DNA from: Solirubrobacterales bacterium
Lineage (GTDB): Bacteria > Actinomycetota > Thermoleophilia > Solirubrobacterales > Solirubrobacteraceae
Direction: 5' to 3'
Assembly: GCA_025964065.1 (NCBI GenBank)
Contig: JAOPZO010000407.1
Location: 1-5,633 of the forward strand
Length of the DNA: 5,633 nucleotides
The translations under genes were made by a program, and so were the position numbers. Under the pieces are notes generated by a model. It was given only the letters and a program-made list of their open reading frames with translations. It ran no database searches and was not told where the DNA came from. Of the stretch, positions 1 to 5,633 are shown piece by piece. Numbering within the stretch: position 1 is the stretch's first letter; each line of letters starts with the position of its first letter.

Positions 1-694
1 GGACCTCCCGCGCGCCGTCGCCGCAGCTCGCGCTCCCCCGTGCCCCGAGGCGCGTCACCCCCGCCACCGCGCCCGACTCGACGGCGGCCGGCAGCCACGC
101 CGGGTCGATGCCGAGCGCGTCGCAGACTTCGCCGCTCCACGCGCGCGCCGCGACGTCGAAGAGCAGCGTGCCGCTCGCATCGCTCACGTCCATCGCGAGC
201 TCGCCGCCGCCGAGCAGCCGCCGCCGCACCTCGTCCTTCGGGAGCAGCACGTGGCGGATCGCCCCGAAGACCTCGGGCTCGTGCTCGCGGAGCCAGAGGA
301 GCTTGGGCGCGGTGAAGCCGGCGAGCGCCCGGTTGCCCGTCAGCTCGACGAGCCGCTCGAACCCCACGCGCTCCTCGATCTCCGCGCACTGCGCCTGCGT
401 CCGCCCGTCGTTCCAGAGGATCGCGGGACGGAGCACCTCGTGGCCGGCGTCGAGCGCGACGAGCCCGTGCATCTGCCCCGCGAGGCCGATGCCGTCGGCG
501 TGCCCCGCGTCGAGCTCGGCCAGCACGGCCTGCGCGCCCGCCCACCAGTCCTCCGGGTCCTGCTCCGCCCACCCGGGCCGCGGCGTGGCGAGCGCGTGCG
601 CGCGCTCCGCCACCCCGAGGACCGTGCCGGCCTCGTCGATGGCGACCCCCTTCACCGAGGAGGTTCCGACGTCGAGGCCGACCAGGCGGGTCAC
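1..694 (-). CDS. xylB: Xylulokinase, FGGY family (partial, C-terminal half beyond window)
   Basis: The first 231 residues are present and the frame runs off the window start; xylulokinases are about 480-500 residues, so slightly less than half is seen. The enzyme phosphorylates D-xylulose to D-xylulose 5-phosphate with ATP, feeding the pentose phosphate pathway. Visible features are the N-terminal phosphate-binding segment GLDVGTSSVKG (6-16), WAEQDPEDWW (42-51), GQMHG (73-77, the MHG substrate motif of XylB), ILWNDGRT (92-99), TGN..L.GFTAPKLLWL (119-135), LPKDEVRRRL (151-160) and the xylulokinase-typical MDVSDASGTLLFDV (168-181). The catalytic aspartate and the second ATPase domain lie outside the window. 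The start is GTG at 694, sharing GTGA with the isomerase stop; no convincing ribosome binding site precedes it, so translation probably depends on ribosomes finishing the isomerase gene. The glycine-rich N-terminal strand begins only a few residues after the GTG, which supports this start. Confidence 0.92.
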   Translation of the reverse strand, partial: MTRLVGLDVGTSSVKGVAIDEAGTVLGVAERAHALATPRPGWAEQDPEDWWAGAQAVLAELDAGHADGIGLAGQMHGLVALDAGHEVLRPAILWNDGRTQAQCAEIEERVGFERLVELTGNRALAGFTAPKLLWLREHEPEVFGAIRHVLLPKDEVRRRLLGGGELAMDVSDASGTLLFDVAARAWSGEVCDALGIDPAWLPAAVESGAVAGVTRLGARGSASCGDGAREV

Positions 695-1707
695 CGCGCT
701 GCGGGAACCGGTGCTCCGAGCGCGCCGTAGACGAGCTCGTACGCCCGCACGGCGTCCTTGTTCGACTGCGCCTCACGCAGGGCGTCCTCGTCGATCTTCG
801 CGGCGACGGAGTCGATGAACCGCCACTGCTCGACCGAGCGCCGCACGGCCGCGACCTGATCCTCCGTGTACGGGTAGAGGTCGAGCCCGAGCCACTCGCC
901 GTCGGCCCCGTAGTCCGCGCGCCGCAGCTCGAGCGCCAGCTCCAGCGTCTCCATGAAGGCCGTCGCGCCGACCATGTTGTCGTCGTCGAAGGTCCCCCAG
1001 CCCGAGTTCGCGTGCTGATGGCCGAGCAGCCCCTCCGCGTTCAGCAGCGACGCGTACTCCGGGAGGTGCTCCCCGTTCATGATCAGGTGCTGCCAGTCCA
1101 TGTTCACCTGCACGTTGCGCACGCCCCGCGCGCGGAGCGTGTGGATGACGTGGAGGCACATGCCGATGTTCCGCATGAAGATCTTCATCGCGGGCTCGGA
1201 GTTCTTGTGCTCGAGGAAGAGCTTGATCCCGCCCGCCTCGCAGCGCCGGGCGATCGCCTCGACGCCGTCGATGAAGCGCGCCCAGCTCTCCGCGTAGGCC
1301 GTCTGGAAGGGGTAGTTGTAGCCCTCGACCCCCGGCCAGAGGATGAAGTTCGCGCCGAGCGAGGCCGCGAAGTCGACGCCACGGAGCGCCTCCTCGAGCG
1401 CCGCGTCGCGCGTCGTGTCGTCGGGGGAGGAGAGCCCGCCCTTCCCGAAGCGCGGGTTCAGGTGCGTGCCCGCGCAGATGCACACGATCGGGTGGCCGTC
1501 GAGCGCCTCGCGGACCTCGTCGAGGTTCTCCTCGGAGAGCTCCTGCGGGTAGTGGAACTCGTAGCCGTCGACGTACCCGTCGAGGCCGGCGACGGCGCGG
1601 CGGACCTTGTCGGCGGTCGACTCGGCGCCCGCCTCGGGCTGGTAGCCGTCGGGGACGAAGCGGGTGACCATCCCGCTGAGGGCCCAGATGCCAAGGGAAA
1701 CCTTCAT
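691..1707 (-). CDS. Xylose-isomerase-like TIM-barrel sugar isomerase (divergent XylA relative)
   Basis: This 338-residue cytoplasmic protein belongs to the xylose isomerase-like TIM-barrel superfamily (AP_endonuc_2/COG1082 type). Several strand-end motifs match the XylA active site: His82 in CAGTH, W124 and E128 in LWPGVEG, E166 and K168 in FLEHKNSEP (XylA has EPKPNEP), D204 and H207 in NMDWQH (XylA NIEANH), HQHAN at 230-234 (XylA HIDLN), D241 and D243 in FDDDN (XylA YDQDL), and D276 in LDLYPYTED (XylA FDFKP..TED). The metal-site skeleton is therefore kept, but two ligand positions appear changed, E to D204 and D to H232. The protein is shorter than XylA (388-440 residues), mainly lacking the long C-terminal arm. 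Next to a xylulokinase gene and a xylose-type importer, the natural inference is D-xylose to D-xylulose isomerisation; action on another ketose/aldose pair is possible. AAGGAG precedes the ATG, which overlaps the oxidoreductase stop by 4 bases; the TGA overlaps the kinase start. Confidence 0.85.
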   Translation of the reverse strand: MKVSLGIWALSGMVTRFVPDGYQPEAGAESTADKVRRAVAGLDGYVDGYEFHYPQELSEENLDEVREALDGHPIVCICAGTHLNPRFGKGGLSSPDDTTRDAALEEALRGVDFAASLGANFILWPGVEGYNYPFQTAYAESWARFIDGVEAIARRCEAGGIKLFLEHKNSEPAMKIFMRNIGMCLHVIHTLRARGVRNVQVNMDWQHLIMNGEHLPEYASLLNAEGLLGHQHANSGWGTFDDDNMVGATAFMETLELALELRRADYGADGEWLGLDLYPYTEDQVAAVRRSVEQWRFIDSVAAKIDEDALREAQSNKDAVRAYELVYGALGAPVPAAR

Positions 1708-2684
1708 GGTGCGACTCCTTCGTGGGATGCGGCGGATGCGTAGAGGGCGGCGAGCGTGCGGGCCTGGCCGAGCGCGTCGGCGCGGCCGAGGCGCGAGGGC
1801 CGTTCGCCGGCGGCGGCCGCCTCGAGGTCGTCGAGCTCGAGCGCGTAGGAGCCGAGCGGGCTCGGGCAGTCGTGCTCCGTGAGGGCGCCGTCGCCGTCGG
1901 TGACCTGGACGACGGGACGGTTGCCGTGCCACGGGTCGTCGAGGCGCAGGCGCCCTGCGGTGCCCGTCGCGACGAGCTCGTGGTGCTTGACGGCGTCGAA
2001 CGAGCAGGTGAGCGTCGCGAGGACGTCGCCCGGGAAGCGCAGCACCGCGGAGAACGAGGCGTCGACGCCGTCCCCGCCACGCACGAGCTCCCCGCTGACG
2101 CGCTCGGGCTCCGCGCCCGCGAGCGTCCGGCAGCCCGAGATGCAGTAGCAGCCGAGGTCCATGAGCGCACCGCCCTCGAGCGCGGTCTCCCAGCGGACGT
2201 CGGCCGGGTCCGTCAGCGTGAACGAGAAGTGCGCGTGAAGCGCGCGGAGCTCCCCGATCGCGCCCTCCTCCACGAGCTGCCGCGCGCGGAGCGCCTGCGG
2301 GTGGTGGCGCCACATGAACGCCTCGGCGAGCACGAGCCCGCGGGCCTCCGCCAGGTCGAAGCACGCGGCGACCCGGTCGGGGTGCGGGCTGAACGGCTTC
2401 TCGACGAGCACGTGCTTGCCCGCCTCGAGCGCCTTCAGCGTCCACTCCACGTGCATGCCGTTCGGCAGGCCGATGTAGACCGCGTCGACCTCGGGGTCGG
2501 CCAGCAGCTCCTCGTAGGAGCCGTGCGCGCGGGGCAGGCCCTTCTCGGCCGCGTAGGCCTGCGCCCTCTCGAGCGAGCGGGAGCCCACCGCGACCCAGCG
2601 CTCCTGCTTGGCGGGGTCTGCGCCGAGCAGCGCGTCGTTGATCCGGGCGGTCGAGAGCAGCCCCCAGCGCAGCACCGCGGTCAT
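1704..2684 (-). CDS. Gfo/Idh/MocA-family NAD(P)-dependent oxidoreductase
   Basis: This 326-residue cytoplasmic protein has the family's two parts: an N-terminal Rossmann domain (about 1-125) and a C-terminal alpha/beta substrate domain. The N-terminus reads RWGLLSTARI (6-15); the dinucleotide loop is a degenerate STARIN rather than GxGxxG, a form seen in the D-xylose 1-dehydrogenase/dihydrodiol dehydrogenase branch. The signature EKP is at 95-97 (Lys96 is the usual catalytic lysine), and the DLGCYCISG segment (176-184) supplies the conserved Asp176 and Tyr180. Members oxidise or reduce sugars, inositols and related compounds with NAD(P). Its place between the transporter genes and the isomerase and kinase genes suggests action on the imported pentose, for example oxidising D-xylose to the lactone or interconverting an epimer; this is inference. 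The ATG overlaps the permease TGA by 4 bases, and only a weak purine stretch (CAGGG) precedes it, so coupled translation is likely. Family call is firm; substrate and cofactor are unknown. Confidence 0.9.
   Translation of the reverse strand: MTAVLRWGLLSTARINDALLGADPAKQERWVAVGSRSLERAQAYAAEKGLPRAHGSYEELLADPEVDAVYIGLPNGMHVEWTLKALEAGKHVLVEKPFSPHPDRVAACFDLAEARGLVLAEAFMWRHHPQALRARQLVEEGAIGELRALHAHFSFTLTDPADVRWETALEGGALMDLGCYCISGCRTLAGAEPERVSGELVRGGDGVDASFSAVLRFPGDVLATLTCSFDAVKHHELVATGTAGRLRLDDPWHGNRPVVQVTDGDGALTEHDCPSPLGSYALELDDLEAAAAGERPSRLGRADALGQARTLAALYASAASHEGVAP
1715..1720 (-). promoter_or_regulatory. Ribosome binding site of the isomerase-like gene
   Basis: AAGGAG lies 7 bases before the ATG at 1707, within the final codons of the oxidoreductase gene. 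It decides the start at MKVSLGIW; the open frame continues far upstream only as an unused extension overlapping the oxidoreductase gene. Confidence 0.85.
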
Positions 2685-3930
2685 GCCCTGCCCGCGTTCT
2701 CGCGACCCCGGCGGGAGATGGAGTCGACGGCGACGGCGGCGAGCAGCACGAGGCCGGTGACCACGAACTTCGTCCCCGAGCTCAGGCCGAGCAGCCCGAG
2801 CCCGTTGTCGATCGACATGATCACCATCGCGCCGAGGATCGCCGAGCGGATGTTGCCCCGCCCGCCGAACAGCGACGTGCCGCCGATGACGGCCGCGGCG
2901 ATGGAGTAGAGGAGGATCGAGCCCGAGCCGGCGTTCGTGTCGACGGAGCGCAGGCGCGAGGCCAGCACGATGCCGCCCAGCGCCGCCATCGAGGAGGCGA
3001 TCATGAAGCAGGCGATCTTCACCCGGTCGACGTTGATGCCCGCGCGCCGTGCGGCCTCGGCGTTGCCGCCGACCGCGTACACGTGGCGGCCGAACGTCGT
3101 GCGGTTCAGGACGTACGTCCAGAGGATGAAGAGCCCCGTGAGGAGCAGGAAGACGTACGGCACGCCGCGGTCGTCGTTCGCCACGGCGACCACCGCCGCG
3201 CCGATCGCGGCGAGGGCCGCGACCCGGAGCACGAGGAGCGCGATCGGCTCCGCGGGCAGCGCGGCCTTCGCACGGGCACGGCGCCCGCTGAGGAGGACCC
3301 CGGCGTAGAGGGCGATCCCCAGGAGCAGGACGAGCCAGGCGATCCCGTCCGAGAGGAAGTCGTTCGCGACGCCGATGATCGTGTCGTTCTGGATCGTCAC
3401 CGTGCCGCGGGTGCCGATGAGCAGCAGCACGACGCCGTTCCAGCCGAGCAGCCCCGCGAGCGTCACGACGAACGAGGGGATCCCGAGCTTCGTGATGAGC
3501 AGGCCGTGCAGCAGGCCGATGGAGGCGCCGATGGCGATCGCGATGACGATCGCCGGTCCCGCGCTGAGCTCGTTCGAGCCGTCGGGCAGCAGCATGAGCG
3601 CCGTGGCGACGCCCGCCACGCCGGCGACGTAGCCGACCGAGAGGTCGATCTCGCCGAGCAGCAGGACGAAGACGACCCCCATCGCGATGACCGCCGTGGC
3701 GGCGAGCTGCACGATGAGGTTGACGAAGTTGCCCGACGTGAGGAAGCGGTCGTTCTGGCTCTGGAAGACCACGACGATCACCAGCAGCCCGATGATGATC
3801 GGCAGGATGCCGAGGTCGCCGGCGCGGATGCCGGCCCACCAGCGGCGGGCGGCGTCACCGACGCTGTCGCCTGCGGGGGCGACGGTGGACGGGGCGGCCG
3901 GGGAGGCCTCCACGGGGGGCACCTGGGTGC

Positions 3931-3934
<4 letters not shown>
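2681..3934 (-). CDS. xylH: Sugar ABC transporter permease, XylH-like (BPD_transp_2 family)
   Basis: This is the membrane channel of the importer, with 417 residues. The first ~38 residues are a Pro/Ala/Ser-rich polar cytoplasmic tail. About eleven or twelve hydrophobic segments follow, beginning at roughly 41, 74, 98, 126, 153, 196, 230, 258, 308, 338, 363 and 387. Two family hallmarks of ribose/xylose-type permeases are visible: GEIDLSVG (94-101), close to the usual GGIDLSVG, and the cytoplasmic loop GRHVYAVGGNAEAARRAGI (282-300) that contacts the ATPase. The length and the extra hydrophobic stretch around 230-253 fit XylH (about 390 residues) better than the shorter RbsC (about 320). It starts on an ATG overlapping the ATPase stop by 4 bases, preceded by AGGAGG, and its own TGA overlaps the next start in the same way. 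One permease gene is visible, so the channel is presumably a homodimer. The family is secure; xylose specificity is inferred from context. Confidence 0.93.
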
Positions 3935-4707
<773 letters not shown>

Positions 4708-4713
4708 TGCTGT

Positions 4714-4719
4714 TCCTTT
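4714..4719 (-). promoter_or_regulatory. Ribosome binding site of the ABC ATPase gene
   Basis: AAAGGA on the minus strand lies 6 bases before the ATG at 4707. It fixes the ATPase start there. A longer in-frame version beginning at 4794 would have to run back through the hairpin and overlap the end of the binding-protein gene. Confidence 0.8.
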
Positions 4720-4738
4720 CGTGCGGGACAGGAGGGGC

Positions 4739-4763
4739 GGGGCGGCCCGCGCGGGGCCGCCCC
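4739..4763 (-). repeat. Perfect 10-bp GC-rich inverted repeat (intercistronic hairpin)
   Basis: Between the binding-protein stop codon and the ATPase start, two 10-base arms (4754-4763 and 4739-4748, GGGGCGGCCC and its exact reverse complement) flank a 5-base loop (4749-4753). All stem pairs are G-C, so the RNA hairpin should be very stable. It begins about 10 bases after the stop codon and ends about 20 bases before the ATPase ribosome binding site. No T-rich tract follows it in the direction of transcription, so it is not a canonical intrinsic terminator. Hairpins at this place in sugar ABC operons are known to protect the 3' end of the binding-protein message or to cause partial termination, giving more receptor than membrane components. 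That role is inferred here. Confidence 0.75.
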
Positions 4764-4772
4764 GGTCGGCTC

Positions 4773-5633
4773 CTAGAGACCGGCCTCGGTGCACATGGAC
4801 TCGAACTTGCCGGCGCAGACGTCCTCGCGCTTGAGGAAGTCGTCCTCGATGACCTTGGAGATGTTCTCCCTGGTGATCTTCTCCGGCGTCAGCAGCACGG
4901 ACGGGACCTTGCGGGACTCGTCGTCGCTCTCGCCGTTGACGAGGCCCGACGGCGGCTCCTCGCCCCTGGCGAGCGCGATCGCGAGCTTCGCGGCCGCGTC
5001 GGCCTCGGCCTTGATGGCCTTGTAGACCGTCATGTACTGGTCACCCGCGAGGATGTTCTGGATCCCCTCGAGCGTCGCGTCCTGCCCCGTGACCGGGATC
5101 TGGTCGAGCTTGCGCTGCTTGAGCGCGGAGATCGCCGCGTTGGCCAGGCCGTCGTTGGCGGCCAGGACGCCGTCGACCTTGTTGTCGGCCTTCTGCAGCA
5201 TCTGCTCGAAGATCGTCAGCGCGCGCTGGTTGTCCCAGTCGGGCACGGACTGATCGGCGACCTCCTTCCAGTCGCCGGACTCGAACTTCGGGTTGATGAC
5301 CGAGTCGTAGCCCTTCTTGAAGAGCGTCGCGTTGTTGTCGGTAGGAGAGCCGTTGAGCACGGCGACCTGGGCGCCCTGCTTGTCGCCGAGGCAGTCGGCG
5401 AGGCCCTGACCCTGCAGCTCGCCGACCTTCTCGTTGTCGAACGAGACGTAGTAGTCCTGCGCGTCGGTGTCGAGCGTGAGGCGGTCGTAGTCGATGACCT
5501 TGACGCCCTGCGACTTGGCGTTCGCGGCGATGGCCGCGCCGGAGCCCGAGTCGAGGTTCACCAGCAGGAGGACCTTGGCCCCGTTGGTGATGGCCTGCTC
5601 GGCCTGCTGCTGCTGCGTCGACTTGTCACCCTC
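4773..5633 (-). CDS. xylF: XylF-type D-xylose-binding protein of an ABC transporter (partial, N-terminus beyond window)
   Basis: This is the extracytoplasmic sugar receptor of the importer encoded next to it; it captures the sugar and delivers it to the permease. The last 286 residues are present, ending at TAG. The reading frame stays open to the window edge, so the start, the signal peptide and the first part of the N-terminal lobe are missing. In window numbering the periplasmic-binding-protein fold of the XylF/RbsB group (Peripla_BP_4-like) shows as DYDR (48-51), SFDNEKVG (64-71), NGSPTDNNA (94-102), AANDG (158-162), TGQDA (182-186) and MTVYK (201-205). SFDNEKVG, the SP.DNNA pattern and MTVYK resemble E. 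coli XylF more than ribose or galactose receptors. A CAG run encodes four glutamines (residues 7-10). Two cysteines near the C-terminus (273, 281) could form a disulfide. It is the most upstream gene visible and is set apart from the ATPase gene by a hairpin. The family is certain; the D-xylose substrate is inferred from motifs and neighbours. Confidence 0.92.
   Translation of the reverse strand, partial: EGDKSTQQQQAEQAITNGAKVLLLVNLDSGSGAAIAANAKSQGVKVIDYDRLTLDTDAQDYYVSFDNEKVGELQGQGLADCLGDKQGAQVAVLNGSPTDNNATLFKKGYDSVINPKFESGDWKEVADQSVPDWDNQRALTIFEQMLQKADNKVDGVLAANDGLANAAISALKQRKLDQIPVTGQDATLEGIQNILAGDQYMTVYKAIKAEADAAAKLAIALARGEEPPSGLVNGESDDESRKVPSVLLTPEKITRENISKVIEDDFLKREDVCAGKFESMCTEAGL

Noticed and set aside
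1..90. A possible frameshift near the window start, where the kinase translation departs from the usual GVT-P-A-A pattern
   Set aside because: The other two frames fit no better, and the glycine-rich segment can lead into the expected PV-AGAGD region just outside the window; the divergence looks like a variable loop.
108..818. Plus-strand open frames over the kinase gene (including 251-730)
   Set aside because: Ser/Arg/Pro-rich translations without motifs; the minus strand encodes an unmistakable xylulokinase N-terminus that is open to the window edge.
1722..2909. A 395-residue open frame on the plus strand, opposite the oxidoreductase gene
   Set aside because: Low-complexity Arg/Glu/Ala/Val composition, no domain and no ribosome binding site; it is an antisense shadow of the oxidoreductase and permease genes.
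4739..4763. The inverted repeat as a rho-independent terminator
   Set aside because: No T-rich run follows on the minus strand (the next bases are C-rich), and the ATPase and permease genes it would cut off clearly belong to the same transporter. Partial termination remains possible.
4708..4794. An N-terminal extension of the ATPase starting at 4794
   Set aside because: It would overlap the end of the binding-protein gene and translate through the hairpin; the start at 4707 has a well-placed ribosome binding site and the family-typical N-terminus.
5604..5615. CTG/CAG trinucleotide run at the binding-protein gene
   Set aside because: Only four codons (Gln-Gln-Gln-Gln) within a region that is normally Gln/Glu/Ala-rich in this family; too short to suggest a phase-variable repeat.

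Overview
All coding sequence lies on the minus strand and forms one tightly packed sugar-uptake and catabolism operon. Read in the direction of transcription (from position 5633 down to 1) it encodes: a XylF-type sugar-binding protein (its start lies beyond the window), a single-domain ABC ATPase, a XylH-type permease, a Gfo/Idh/MocA-family oxidoreductase, a xylose-isomerase-like TIM-barrel protein, and the N-terminal half of a xylulokinase (its end lies beyond the window). The most coherent reading is a D-xylose import and degradation operon. The sugar is captured outside the membrane, pumped in by the ABC transporter, isomerised to xylulose by the TIM-barrel protein and phosphorylated to xylulose 5-phosphate by the kinase. 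The oxidoreductase may add an oxidative side route or act on a related sugar.

The very high GC content, the strong G/C preference at third codon positions, the use of GTG as a start and the protein styles suggest an Actinomycetota chromosome. A Thermoleophilia (Solirubrobacterales-like) or similar soil actinobacterium is possible, but this placement is an impression and not a demonstrated assignment.

The layout is almost without gaps. The only intergenic space is 65 bases between the binding-protein gene and the ATPase gene (4708-4772). It holds a perfect 10-bp GC-rich inverted repeat followed by the ATPase ribosome binding site. The next four junctions (ATPase/permease, permease/oxidoreductase, oxidoreductase/isomerase, isomerase/kinase) are all 4-base start/stop overlaps (ATGA three times, GTGA once), which points to translational coupling. 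No promoter, regulator gene, terminator, RNA gene, mobile element, CRISPR array or attachment site is visible. The operon promoter must lie beyond 5633 and the operon end before position 1.

Nothing here amounts to a clearly new biological system. The points most worth a second look are the divergent isomerase with altered metal ligands, the dehydrogenase-type gene inside an isomerase/kinase operon, and the hairpin separating the binding-protein gene from the rest.
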